Part shown: positions 26,842 through 37,100 of the stretch, piece after piece | How positions within the stretch are numbered: position 1 is the stretch's first letter | How the letters are laid out: each line of letters begins with the position of its first letter | NCBI GenBank assembly: GCA_019187195.1 | Contig: JABAQT010000060.1 | Span: 74,269-138,268 of the forward strand | Source: Bryobacteraceae bacterium | Lineage (GTDB): Bacteria; Acidobacteriota; Terriglobia; Bryobacterales; Bryobacteraceae | Length of the DNA: 64,000 bases | Direction of reading: 5' to 3' | The notes under the pieces: generated by a model | The model's database searches: none | Told to the model about the DNA's origin: nothing | Seen by the model: the letters and a program-made list of their open reading frames with translations, nothing else | Made by a program: the position numbers and the translations under genes

Positions 26842-29610
26842 ATGAGCGCTTCGCGGTGGATAGCGCTCCTCACCTGGGCATGGGTGGCGCAGGCTCAAAC
26901 CAAGACCTCGCCCGAGTTGCAGAAGGCGATCGACGAGTTCCGTCTGCAGACTCGAAACCTCGGCCTTCGAGAGGATTCGGCGGTGAAAACCAACGGCAAC
27001 GGGTCGAAAAAACCCCGCTGGCACGGGAGAGTTTTCGAAAATTTCCGCAACGATTTTCTCGACGCCGTCCCCCACGAAGTCGCCCAGCGTGGCGGCCGCA
27101 AGAATATCCTCCGCCGCAGCCAGTTCGGCTTCAATGTCGCCGGACCCGTGGTGCTGCCCCGTATCTATGACGGCAGCAACTCCACCTTCTTCACCTTCAC
27201 CTTCGAGGGCATGCGCGAGAAGATCGGCCGCTCTCACCTCTTCACCATTCCCACTCTGGGTGAACGCGCCGGAGATTGGTCGGCCACCGTCGACGCCGCC
27301 GGCAATCCGCTCCCCATCTTCGACCCTCGCACCACCACCCCCAACCCCCGCTACAATCCCGCCCAACCCGTCTCCACCGCCAACCTGCAATACAACCGCG
27401 AGCCCTTCCCCGGCAACGTCATGCCCCAATCGCAATTGGACCCCGTCGCCCAGGAAGCCTTGCGGCTGTACCCCGCCCCCAATACCGATGTCGGCCCCTT
27501 CTTCCGCAATAACTATTTCATCTTCACCCCCGAAATCAACTCCGCCAACGGCGTCATCACGCGCGTCGACCACAATATCCGCCAGCGCCACCGCCTCGGC
27601 ATTGGCATCAACTACTCCAAGGGCCAGGATGGAGCCGCGCCCTACTTCACCACCCTCGCCAACTCCGGAGGCGTCGTCCGCGACCGCCACAACCGCCGCG
27701 CCTCCGTCGAACATGTCTTTACCGCTTCGCCTCAGGCCGTCAACACGCTCACCTTCGACCTCGCCTCCGACAAGATCGACTCCCTCCCGGAAACGGACGC
27801 TGACGGCAAGGTGTTTCCCAAGTACCGCTTCTCGCCCTATCTCTCCATGGGCCACTCCACCCCCGAGTTCCGTACCGCCCGTCACTCCTTCGCCCTCACC
27901 GATGGCTTCTCCTGGCGCCGCGGAGCCCACCGCCTCCGCTTCACCGGCCAGGTGGTTCGTGAAAGGGTCAACGTCTTCGCTCCCCAATACCCCGAAGGGG
28001 CCTTCACCTTCAGCGAGGGACTCACCAGTCTGCCCGGCATCGTCAACACCGGCCATGCCTTCGCCAGCTTCGTCCTCGGCCAGTCGGAGTTCGCCGAGCA
28101 GAGCCTCGTCGCCTCCCCTTCCTACTTCCGGCGCACCTACTATCGCGCCTCCGCCTCCGACCAGTGGGAGCTTCGCAAGGGCCTCACCTTCGGCATCAGC
28201 CTCGGCTTGAACATGAGCACCCCGCGCGTCGAGAAATACGACCGTCAATCCACCGTCTCCCTCACCGCCATCAACCCCCAGAACAACCTCCCCGGCGCCC
28301 TCATCGTCGCCGGCCTCAACGGCCAGGGACGCGCGTTTCAACCCTTCCTCGTCAAGGCGGAACCGAGCGCCAGCCTCGCCTGGAACGTCCGCGGCAGCAC
28401 CAAAACCGTCGTCCGCCTCGGCTACTCCCGCGGCTACTCCACCATTCCCATCTATTCCGCCCAGTGGGGCACACAAGCCTTCAACGGCATCCCTACCTGG
28501 ATCTCCCCCAATCCCCAATTGATGCCCGCCGCCGTGCTCTCCCAAGGTCTGCCCCCCACCGGCATCACCTTCCCCGACACCCGCCCCGACGCCGCCAACA
28601 ACACTGTCGCGGACCTCATCGAGCCTACCGGCCGCCAGCCTACCTACCAGTCCGCTTCCCTTTCCCTCGAACGCGAACTCCCCGGTTCGACGGTTCTCAC
28701 CCTCGGAGCCGGCCACTCCGATGGCCGCAACCTCCTGCTCAGCAACGGCGGCTCCAACCCCAATGCCATCCCCCTCTCCGCCCTCGAATACCGCGACCAG
28801 TTGAATAACGAAACCTTCAACGCCTCCCAACGCCCCTACCCCCAGTACAAACGCTTCGACGTCTACAGCTCCTGGCCCGAAGGCCGCTATCAGCGCGACG
28901 CCGGTTACCTCCGCGTCGAGAAACGCACCTCCGCCGGACTCTCCGTCTCCGCCTACTATGAATTCTCCAAGCAGATGGATGACTACTCCGGCCCCTACGG
29001 CGTCCAGGACTTCTACAACCGCAGGAACGAATGGGCTCTCACCGCCGGCAATAATCCCCAGCGGCTCACCCTCACCTATAACTACGATCTCCCCTTCGGA
29101 GCCAATCACACCCTCCTCGCCGTGACCGACTGGCGACGCTACTTCGTCGAAGGCTGGTCCTTCAGCGGCGTCACCTCCTGGGCGAGCGGCGACCCTCTCG
29201 CACCGCATCCCATGTTCAACAACACCGGCGGCGTCGTCGATGCCCTCAACGTCAACGTGGTCCCCGGCGTCGACCCCCACGTCCCCAACCCCGGCCCCGA
29301 TCTGTGGTTCAATCCCGCCGCCTTCGCCCAGCCCGCCGATTTCACCATCGGCAACGCCTCCCGCACCAGCCCCACCCTGCGCCTTCCCGGCAGCCAGAAT
29401 CATGACCTCGCCCTCAACAAGCGCTTCTCCCTCTCCACGGAAAAGAGCGTCGAACTGAGCATGGTCGGCCTGAACGTCATCAACCACGCCAACTGGAATA
29501 ACCCCGATGTGAACATCGGCACCGCCGCCGCGCCCAACGTCAACGCCGGAAAGATCATCGGCTCCCACGGGGGCAGAGTGATCCAGCTCGGACTGAGGTT
29601 CAGTTTTTGA
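26842..29610 (+). CDS. Oar-type outer-membrane receptor lacking the N-terminal regulatory domain
   Basis: 922 residues with a signal peptide (MSASRWIALLTWAWVAQAQ). The body is the Oar-like barrel: FGFNVAGPVVLPRIYDGSNSTFF, FEGMRE, long Tyr/Arg-rich strands, and a last residue Phe (LGLRFSF) as required for Bam insertion. Unlike the other receptors here it lacks the CarboxypepD_reg domain and almost all of a plug: only about 75 residues separate the signal from the barrel motif. A GTACC/GGTAC inverted repeat sits just before the ATG. The stop overlaps the next gene as TTGA, starting a three-gene overlapping cluster. Confidence 0.8.
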   Translation: MSASRWIALLTWAWVAQAQTKTSPELQKAIDEFRLQTRNLGLREDSAVKTNGNGSKKPRWHGRVFENFRNDFLDAVPHEVAQRGGRKNILRRSQFGFNVAGPVVLPRIYDGSNSTFFTFTFEGMREKIGRSHLFTIPTLGERAGDWSATVDAAGNPLPIFDPRTTTPNPRYNPAQPVSTANLQYNREPFPGNVMPQSQLDPVAQEALRLYPAPNTDVGPFFRNNYFIFTPEINSANGVITRVDHNIRQRHRLGIGINYSKGQDGAAPYFTTLANSGGVVRDRHNRRASVEHVFTASPQAVNTLTFDLASDKIDSLPETDADGKVFPKYRFSPYLSMGHSTPEFRTARHSFALTDGFSWRRGAHRLRFTGQVVRERVNVFAPQYPEGAFTFSEGLTSLPGIVNTGHAFASFVLGQSEFAEQSLVASPSYFRRTYYRASASDQWELRKGLTFGISLGLNMSTPRVEKYDRQSTVSLTAINPQNNLPGALIVAGLNGQGRAFQPFLVKAEPSASLAWNVRGSTKTVVRLGYSRGYSTIPIYSAQWGTQAFNGIPTWISPNPQLMPAAVLSQGLPPTGITFPDTRPDAANNTVADLIEPTGRQPTYQSASLSLERELPGSTVLTLGAGHSDGRNLLLSNGGSNPNAIPLSALEYRDQLNNETFNASQRPYPQYKRFDVYSSWPEGRYQRDAGYLRVEKRTSAGLSVSAYYEFSKQMDDYSGPYGVQDFYNRRNEWALTAGNNPQRLTLTYNYDLPFGANHTLLAVTDWRRYFVEGWSFSGVTSWASGDPLAPHPMFNNTGGVVDALNVNVVPGVDPHVPNPGPDLWFNPAAFAQPADFTIGNASRTSPTLRLPGSQNHDLALNKRFSLSTEKSVELSMVGLNVINHANWNNPDVNIGTAAAPNVNAGKIIGSHGGRVIQLGLRFSF

Positions 29611-30539
29611 TTCGCTTCCTTCCACTCCTGCTCCTCTCCACCCTCGCCTGGAGCGCTCCTCCTCCCCCTCCCCCCGCCCGCGATGTGATGCGCATCCCGT
29701 TCTGGTCGCCCGACAACGCCGCCGTTCCGAAAGATGACATCCACGTGAAGCTCAACGGCAAGCCCGCCAGGGTCTCCCGCTACATCGGCGCGAACGGCGA
29801 CCTGCTCATCCTCCTGGTGCTCGACTGGTCCGGCGATCTCTCCCTCATTGCTCCCGCCCGCGAAGCCCTCATCACCGCCATTCAAAAGCTGCCGCCCAAT
29901 GTGGAGGTCGGCATTCTCCGCGTGCAGGACGGCCTCCGCGTCCTGCTCGATCCCGGAGCGGACCACGCCCAGCTTACCGATGTCCTCCGGGGCATCACCG
30001 TCACCGCGCGCCCCGGCCTGCTCGCGGCCATCGAGCCCGTCCAGCGCCTCGGCGATGACATCGCGGCCAAAGCTCATGTTCGCGTCGCCGCTCTCTACGT
30101 CAGCGACAGCGACATTACCGCCTACCGTGAGGACTACACCAACCCCGTCGTCAACAGCTCCGATTCGCACGACATGAGCAGACGCTTCCCCGAGGGCCTG
30201 ATTCAGGAGAAGATCCGCCAGTTGAAAGCCACTGTTCTAGGCGGTGAAACCCCCATCTTTCTCGTCCACCTCGACTACCGCAGCGACCGTTTGAATACTG
30301 CCTATCAAACCGGTTTGCTCGAACTTGCCCTGGCCTCTGGCGGAACCGCCGAATTCTGCCGCTCCCTGGCCGAAATTCCCGCCGCCATCCAGAAAGTCAT
30401 GGGCAATCTCCTCTCCCACCAGAGCGTCGAGGTAGAATGGCAGCCTGGCAAGGCTAAGCAGGTGGATGTGGCCATCGACGCGCAAGGACGCGCCCTGCGC
30501 TTCCGCCCACGCCGCCAATTGGGAGCCCGAAAACGATGA
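29607..30539 (+). CDS. Exported VWA-like protein with degenerate metal site
   Basis: 310 residues from a TTG that overlaps the receptor stop. Signal peptide (IRFLPLLLLSTLAWSAPPP). A von Willebrand A-like fold follows: LLILLVLDWSGDLSLI, NVEVGILRVQDGLRVLLDPG, HVRVAALYVSDSDI. The MIDAS motif would be DxSxS; here it is DWSGD, so metal binding is doubtful. Overlaps ATGA with the next gene. The linkage to a receptor suggests a cell-envelope role; nothing more can be said. Confidence 0.6.
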   Translation: MIRFLPLLLLSTLAWSAPPPPPPARDVMRIPFWSPDNAAVPKDDIHVKLNGKPARVSRYIGANGDLLILLVLDWSGDLSLIAPAREALITAIQKLPPNVEVGILRVQDGLRVLLDPGADHAQLTDVLRGITVTARPGLLAAIEPVQRLGDDIAAKAHVRVAALYVSDSDITAYREDYTNPVVNSSDSHDMSRRFPEGLIQEKIRQLKATVLGGETPIFLVHLDYRSDRLNTAYQTGLLELALASGGTAEFCRSLAEIPAAIQKVMGNLLSHQSVEVEWQPGKAKQVDVAIDAQGRALRFRPRRQLGARKR

Positions 30540-31372
30540 ACCGCTCGATTGTCGCCATTGTCCTCGCGGCGCTGGCCGGCGCCGGCATCGGCTATTGGAG
30601 GGGAGTCTCCTCCCGTGCCGCGCTTGTCCGCGAAACCGCTCGTTTGCAACAGGTGGAAGCCGGCCTCCGCGCCCGCCTCGTGATCGTCGAAAAAGAGCGT
30701 GACTCGCTGCGCGCCGCCCAGGCCGCCGCCGCCGCCCATCCCTCCGCGCCCGCTCCCACCCCGCGGCCCAAACCGAATGTCGATGAATCCACCAGCCGCC
30801 AGCAACTGGTTCAGATGCTCGATGAAAGGAGCCGCGAACTCGAAGCCGCCGACACTTCCATCCAGCAACTGCAGGCCAAACTCGCGGAAATGGACGCCCA
30901 CATCACCCAGTTGACGGACCAGCAGAACCGCCTCCAGGCCTCCGAGACCGACCTGCGCGGGCGGCTCGATGCCGCCTCCAAACAGGCCGCCGATCTCGAC
31001 CAGTTGTTGAAGGCCCGCGAAAAGCGCCTCGCCGATGTCGAAATCACCAACCAGCAACTGCGCAACAGGACGGATGATTCCGCGCGCCGCCTGTCCAGTT
31101 TGCGAAAGCTTTCGAGTGACCTCGAAGACCTTACGCAGCGCCGCGAAGCCTATATGACCAACATCCTCGGCCGCTACCGCGAGGCCACGGATCTCTTCCG
31201 CTCCATGTCCTTGCGGCTCGAGAATCCGCGCGAGTCCACCGCCCTCTCCGGAAGCGACCTTTCCCGCATCCAGAACGCCGTCAGCCTGGCCGAGGAAGAT
31301 ATGCGCCAGTTGCGCGCCCTCAACCTCAGAGCCTCCCGCCTCCAAAAGGACCTGAAATCAGCGGCCCGGTAG
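30536..31372 (+). CDS. Membrane-anchored coiled-coil protein
   Basis: 278 residues. One N-terminal membrane helix (IVAIVLAALAGAGIGYW), a Pro/Ala hinge near 65-80, and long heptad-type coiled coils (LVQMLDERSRELEAADTSIQQLQAKLAEMDAHI and onward) to about residue 215. It follows the VWA-like gene by an ATGA overlap, so the three proteins are probably made together. The last 15 bases overlap the convergent CDF gene. No known family. Confidence 0.65.
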   Translation: MNRSIVAIVLAALAGAGIGYWRGVSSRAALVRETARLQQVEAGLRARLVIVEKERDSLRAAQAAAAAHPSAPAPTPRPKPNVDESTSRQQLVQMLDERSRELEAADTSIQQLQAKLAEMDAHITQLTDQQNRLQASETDLRGRLDAASKQAADLDQLLKAREKRLADVEITNQQLRNRTDDSARRLSSLRKLSSDLEDLTQRREAYMTNILGRYREATDLFRSMSLRLENPRESTALSGSDLSRIQNAVSLAEEDMRQLRALNLRASRLQKDLKSAAR

Positions 31373-32251
31373 CCTGTGTTGCGGCGGACCCGGCTCCACG
31401 TGCACCAGCACGTCGGCCACCCAGTCCAGCCGGTCGCGAATCCGGCGCCGCACATCCCGGGCGATCTCGTGGGATTCGCGCACGGTCAATTCCGGATCCA
31501 CCTCGAGATGGAGATCCACATGATACTGCAAGCCCGTCTTGCGCGCGTAGCATTTCTCCACCAGAAGCACCCCCGGAGCCTCGCCTGCCACGCCGCGGAT
31601 CTCCTCGATCAGCGCCGCCTCTGGCATCGTATCCATCAACTGAAGCGTGGAATCCCGCGTCACCTTCACTCCGAGATAGATGACGATGATCCCCACCAGA
31701 ATGCCGCCCACGTGATCCGCCGCGAGAAAACGCGTTGGATCATACAGCGTCAGCCCGAGGGAGCACAGCGCCACCACGCCGGACAGAATGTCCACCGTGT
31801 CATTCCAGGCGTCGGCCCGCAACCCTTCGCTGCGTGTCTTGCGGGCAAAGTGAAACTTCGCGGTGGAAAGCCCGGCTTTCATCAGAATGGAAAACACCAG
31901 CGCCCAGGCGGCGTATGCCTGCGGCCGCGGATGGATTTCATGCATCTTGCCGGTGGCGTGAATGGAAATGCCCGCTCCGGCAACGGCCAGCATGATCCCC
32001 ACGACAAAGCCGCTCAGCGTTTCGAGCCGCCCATGCCCGTATGGGTGGTCTTCGTCGGCGGGGCGCGCCGCGGCCGCAAGCCCGAACAGCACCACCCCCG
32101 AAGCCACCACGTCGCTTGCCGACTCGAGCCCGTCCGCCAGCACCGAAGTCGAGCCGGCCAGAATCCCCGCCGTAATCTTGATGACGGCCAGCAGCCCGCT
32201 GATGGTCATCGAGAGGATTGCCACCCGCGAGGCTGTGAGCGTCTTCCGCAT
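31358..32251 (-). CDS. Cation diffusion facilitator family transporter
   Basis: 297 residues, six membrane helices, then a ~90-residue cytoplasmic domain. Metal-site signatures are LADGLESASDVV in helix 2, DEDHPYGHGRLETLSG in the loop after it, and DAWNDTVDILSG in helix 5. The C-terminal domain (HVDLHLEVDPELTVRESHEIARDV) is the regulatory ferredoxin-like fold. Family members export Zn, Co, Fe or Mn by proton exchange; substrate cannot be set here. The start is only three bases from the typA stop, so the two may be cotranscribed. Confidence 0.92.
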   Translation of the reverse strand: MRKTLTASRVAILSMTISGLLAVIKITAGILAGSTSVLADGLESASDVVASGVVLFGLAAAARPADEDHPYGHGRLETLSGFVVGIMLAVAGAGISIHATGKMHEIHPRPQAYAAWALVFSILMKAGLSTAKFHFARKTRSEGLRADAWNDTVDILSGVVALCSLGLTLYDPTRFLAADHVGGILVGIIVIYLGVKVTRDSTLQLMDTMPEAALIEEIRGVAGEAPGVLLVEKCYARKTGLQYHVDLHLEVDPELTVRESHEIARDVRRRIRDRLDWVADVLVHVEPGPPQHRLPGR

Positions 32252-32253
32252 CG

Positions 32254-34056
32254 TCAGCGCTGGTTTGCCTTGAGGATCTTCTTCCGCAGGCGGATGGAAC
32301 CGGGCGTTACCTCCACGAATTCGTCCTCGCGGATGAACTCGAGCGCCTGCTCGAGGTTCAGCAACCGCGGCGGCACCAGCCGGATCGCCTCATCCGCCGT
32401 CGACGAGCGCATATTCGTGAGCTTCTTCTCCTTGACGATGTTCACGTCGAGATCGTTTTCCCGCGCGTTCTCGCCGATAATCATCCCCTCGTACACATCC
32501 GTTCCCGGCGTGATGAAGATCTCCCCGCGTTCCTGCAAATTGAAGATCGCGTACCCGGTGGCTTTCCCCGGGCGGTCGGCGATCAGCGATCCCGTCGGCC
32601 GCATCGCGATATCTCCCTGCCATTCGACGTAGCCCGCAAACAGCGAGTTCATGATGGCTGTGCCCTTCGTATCGGTGAGCATCTCGCCTCGCAGCCCGAT
32701 GAGCCCTCGAGAGGGGACGTGGAACTCGAGCCGCACGCGCCCCGACCCGTGATTGATCATCTTCGTCATCTTTCCCTTGCGCGTGCCCATCTTCTCCATT
32801 ACCGTCCCCACGAACTGCTCGGGACAATCGACGGTAAGCTGTTCGAGCGGCTCATGCACCTTCCCGTCAATCGTCTTGGTGAGGATCTCCGGCTTGCCCA
32901 CCATCAGTTCGTAGCCTTCCCGGCGCATCATCTCGATAAGGATGGCCAGTTGCAGTTCCCCGCGCCCCATCACCTTGAAGGCATCCGGTCCGCCCGCCTG
33001 TTCCACCTTCAGCGAGACGTTGGTCAACAACTCCTTCTTCAGGCGGTCGCGCAGATGCCGTGAGGTGACGAACTGCCCTTCCTTGCCCGAAAACGGCGAG
33101 GTGTTGATGGTGAACGTCATGGCGATGGTCGGTTCGTCGATCTGCAGCGGCGGCAGCGGCGCGGGCGTTTCCGGATGCGATACGGTCTCTCCGATCGTGA
33201 TTCCTTCCACGCCCGCGATCGCCAGCACCTGTCCGGGAACGGCCACCGTCTCATCCACGCGTTTGAGCCCCTCAAACGAGAACATCTTCGTGATATGCGT
33301 CTTTTGAACGGAGCCGTCGAGTTTGCAGATGCTCACCTCGTCGCCCAACCGCAGCGTGCCGCTCACCACCCGCCCGATGGCCAGACGCCCCAAATACTCG
33401 CTGTAATCGAGGTTCGCCACCTGCAGTTGCAGCACCGCGCCGGGGTCGCCCGCCGGGCCGGGGATGTTCTTCAGAATGGATTCAAATAGCGGCCGCAGAT
33501 CGGCGCCAGGATCATCGAGCGCGGCTTTCGCCACGCCCGCCTTGGCGTTGGCGTAGATGATGGGAAAGTCCAGTTGGTCCTCGCTTGCGTCAAGGTCGAT
33601 GAACAGGTCATAGACCTCGTTGAGCACTTCCTGCGCCCTGGCGTCGGGGCGGTCGATCTTGTTGATCACGAGAATCGGATTGAGCCGCGCCTCGAGGGCT
33701 TTCATCAGGACGTAGCGCGTCTGCGGAAGGGGGCCTTCGCTCGCGTCCACCAGCAGCATCACCCCGTCCACCATGGTCAGCGCCCGCTCGACCTCGCCGC
33801 CGAAATCGGCGTGCCCCGGAGTGTCGACGATGTTGATCTTCACGTTGCCGTAATGAACGCCCGTCGTCTTTGCCAGAATCGTGATCCCGCGTTCGCGCTC
33901 GAGCGCGTTGGAATCCATCACCCGTTCGGCGACTTCCTCGTTGGAACGGAAGATGCCGCTCTGATGGAGCATCGCGTCCACGAGCGTCGTCTTGCCATGG
34001 TCGACGTGCGCAATGATGGCGATGTTGCGAATCGTTTCGTTACGGAGTTTCTGCAT
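32254..34056 (-). CDS. typA: Ribosome-associated GTPase TypA/BipA
   Basis: Translational GTPase needed for ribosome assembly and stress adaptation. 600 residues. G1 [15 protein letters not shown], switch I RERGITI, G3 [15 protein letters not shown]4 NKIDRPDAR; then domain II and the EF-G-like C-terminal domains with [22 protein letters not shown] and [10 protein letters not shown]. Typical length. Same strand as the receptors upstream but separated from them by a GC-rich hairpin. Confidence 0.97.
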   Translation of the reverse strand: MQKLRNETIRNIAIIAHVDHGKTTLVDAMLHQSGIFRSNEEVAERVMDSNALERERGITILAKTTGVHYGNVKINIVDTPGHADFGGEVERALTMVDGVMLLVDASEGPLPQTRYVLMKALEARLNPILVINKIDRPDARAQEVLNEVYDLFIDLDASEDQLDFPIIYANAKAGVAKAALDDPGADLRPLFESILKNIPGPAGDPGAVLQLQVANLDYSEYLGRLAIGRVVSGTLRLGDEVSICKLDGSVQKTHITKMFSFEGLKRVDETVAVPGQVLAIAGVEGITIGETVSHPETPAPLPPLQIDEPTIAMTFTINTSPFSGKEGQFVTSRHLRDRLKKELLTNVSLKVEQAGGPDAFKVMGRGELQLAILIEMMRREGYELMVGKPEILTKTIDGKVHEPLEQLTVDCPEQFVGTVMEKMGTRKGKMTKMINHGSGRVRLEFHVPSRGLIGLRGEMLTDTKGTAIMNSLFAGYVEWQGDIAMRPTGSLIADRPGKATGYAIFNLQERGEIFITPGTDVYEGMIIGENARENDLDVNIVKEKKLTNMRSSTADEAIRLVPPRLLNLEQALEFIREDEFVEVTPGSIRLRKKILKANQR

Positions 34057-34120
34057 GCGGAATATCGTGTGGGGAAATCCCTATTGTCGCATGCGGCCCG
34101 GGTAATCGTCTTTGTCCGGA

Positions 34121-34153
34121 GGCGCGCGGCGGTCTGCATTCCCGCCGCGCGCC
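34121..34153. terminator. GC-rich hairpin between receptor and typA
   Basis: GGCGCGCGGCGG and CCGCCGCGCGCC pair perfectly (12 bp) around a 9-base loop, 17 bases after the receptor stop on the minus strand. No T-tract follows. Likely ends receptor transcription before typA. Confidence 0.65.
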
Positions 34154-34169
34154 GCGCCCGGCGTAGCTC

Positions 34170-37100
34170 CTACCAGTAGATTTTCAGCGCCACCTGCATC
34201 TGGCGCGGATTGTTCACCTGGCCGTTGACCACGCCAAAGGCCGTCGAGTTCAGGTTCGTGCTTCCCGTGTTGAACACTGTCCGGTTGAACATGTTGAACA
34301 TCTCCCAGCGGAAGTCCGCGCGGAAGCTTTCCGTGATGGGAAAGGTCTTCGCCAGGCTGATGTTCTCGTTGAAGTCCGGGAATGCGCGCAGCTTCGGGTT
34401 ATAGTGCGTGGCATTGCCGAACTGGTCGATCGGTTGAGATGGGAACGACGCGCGATCCATGAAACGGTCCACCGCCGGATCGAACCCATCACCTTTCACC
34501 GGCGCGCGCCAGTTGTCATAGGTGGTGATCACCGGGCGGGTGAAGGAATTGAAGATGGGGAACGGATTGTTGCGCGACAGTGGGATGGGAAAGCCGCTGG
34601 CGTATGTGAAGATAGCGCCGGCGCGCCATCCGCCGAGGATCCCGTTCACGAGGCCGCCGCGGTTCAGGAACCGCTTCCCCCTTCCGAACGGGAGTTCGTA
34701 GATGGTGGACATCTTGAGGGAGTGTGTCTGATCGAACTGCCCGATCGACTTTTCCAGCCGGCGGTTGTATTGGTCCTGCGACCCGGAGCCGCTCACATCG
34801 TAGTTGTCGGCGTCGGTCAGGATCTTCGAGAAGGTGTAGTTCCACTGAAATGTGAGCCCGGCGGAATAGCGCCGCTCGGCTTTGATCACCAGGGCGTGAT
34901 AGGTGGAATGGCCGCTCTTGTCCCCGCCCTGGCTGCCGGTCACGACGCTCTGGTATTGCGGGTACGGACGCAGGGCCTGAGCGACGGTTCGAACGGACTG
35001 AACGGACCGATCGGTGAAGTTCGGGTAGGGCGGAGCAATGCCCGCGCTTTGCGCCGCCGGGGAACTGATGTCGCTGCGCAGGAGATTGATTGCCTGGGCG
35101 GCTCCAAACCGGTTGATGAAATCATTGAGGTAGACCGTGGGCATCTGGTTGAGGTTCACCAACCCGGCCTGCAGGTGCGATCCCATGAGCGCGTTGTAGT
35201 TCACCTCGAGCACGGTATTCGTTGAAAGCTGCCGCTGGATGGAAGCGGTCCAGAAGAGGTTCTCGGGCGCGCGGGCCGCATCACTCAACTGCCAGAAATC
35301 CACATTGAGATTGTTCTGAAACGTGGGATCGATTTGTGGCGGAAGCTTGTAGGGGGGCAGTCCATTGTCCCAGTTGTAGAGGCTGGTTACGCCCTGGTCG
35401 CCGGAGTTGAAGGCGTACTGGCCGATGAATCCGGCGAAGTGTCCGCTGCCGCTTACCACCGTCACCTTGCTGAAGGAGCGGCCGAAGCCGGCGCGAAAGA
35501 CGGTCTTGTCATCAATCGAATAGGCAAGCCCGGCGCGAGGTCCCACGGCTCCATACCAGCCCGGCACGAGGCTGCGGACGTTTTCGCGGCCGGGCCCGAA
35601 ACCGGCAAAGCGCAGGGCGCCCGGGAAGTTGTTGACCGCGGGGTTGGGACGATCCGGGGTGAAATCCGAGTATTGATCCGATCCCTCGACCGGCGGGAGC
35701 GTGAATTCATAACGGAGGCCGAGGTTCAGAGTGAGTTTGCGGTTGACGCGCCAGTCATCCTGGAAATAGAAACCGTGGTAGCGGTACATCTGCGCCACGA
35801 AGCGGTCCGTCTCGGTTCGTCCGCTGAAGGCTTCGCCCAGCAGAAAGGAAGCGAACGAGGAGCCGCTGTTGAAACTGGTCGCGCCCGGGACGGACGTGTT
35901 CAAGAAGCTGAATCCGGCGCGGCCGGAGATATCCTGCTGTCCGAAGCCGTTGGCTCTCTGGCTCTGGAACGAATATCCCATTTTGAGGGTGTGGGTGCCG
36001 CGAATGTAGCTGAGGTCCTCCTTGATGGACCACAGCGGCTGCTCGGTGCCGTTATCGGCCACGCCGCCCCAACCGCTGAATTCGGTGAACGTGACTCCCG
36101 GAAAATTCACGTTGCAATCCACGGAATTCTTAAAGCACACTCCCTTTGCCTTCCAACCGCCGCCCACGTTTGGCGAGAACGAGTCCTTGGAGAACAGGTT
36201 GCCGCCGATGGCAAAGTGATTCAACATGCGGGGCGAGATCGTCCAATCATAAGTGAGCCGGTGCGATTCCGTTTCGTAGAGCTGCGCCTGGCCGTCCCAC
36301 AGAGGCATCGGCAGTCCGGGAGGCCCGCCCGCTCCGACTTCCCTGCGGTAGGAAGTGCCGTTGTAGAAATAGCCGAGTTTGTGATTGGAACTGATTGCGT
36401 GATCAAACCGCAGGCTCCCCTTGTCCTGCGGATTGAGCAGGGTTCCCGAGGTGGTGATGAAATTGTCCCGGATGTAGCCGATGGTTCCGGGCACGCCGCC
36501 GCGATTCGGCTTCACGGTCTGGCCGTAGGGGATCAGCGCCTTGCTGAACGTGCTGAAGCGGGAGGCGGGGATCCTGTTTCCGGCAAACGGAGTGCGAATC
36601 ATGCCGCCGCCGTTCGGGTTCGGGCGTGTGGTCACGGGATCGTAGATAAGCAGAAGATTGTTCTTCGCGTCCACCCAGTTGGTGAAGTCGCCGCTGTACA
36701 TTTCCGGCGTGGGCACCGTGCCGATGGTGTCGTTCGCGCCGACGCGGTTACGAAACCCTTCGTACGCCACAAAGAAAAACGTGCGGTCGCGCCCGTTGTA
36801 GATCTTCGGAATCCGCACGGGGCCGCCGAAGGAGGCGCCGAAATCATTCTGCTTATAGACGGACCGCGACTTGGCGAAGAATCCGCGGGCGTCGAGCTTC
36901 TCGTTCCGCAAGAAATCGTATGCCGAACCGTGAAACTCGTTCGTTCCGGATTTGGAAGAGAATGTCATCACGCCTCCGCCCGCCTGTCCGTACTCCGCTT
37001 TGAAGCCGTTGGTATCGACCGTAAATTCGGTAATGGCCTCGAGCGAAGGGGTGGTATAGGCGATTTCCACCGCGTCCGCCGCGCGATTGGTGGTAACGGA

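Noticed and set aside
26782..29625. 947-residue open frame on the minus strand opposite the plug-less receptor
   Set aside because: Gly/Val/Glu/Asp-rich composition with no motifs; it mirrors a GC-rich coding frame on the other strand. Antisense shadow.
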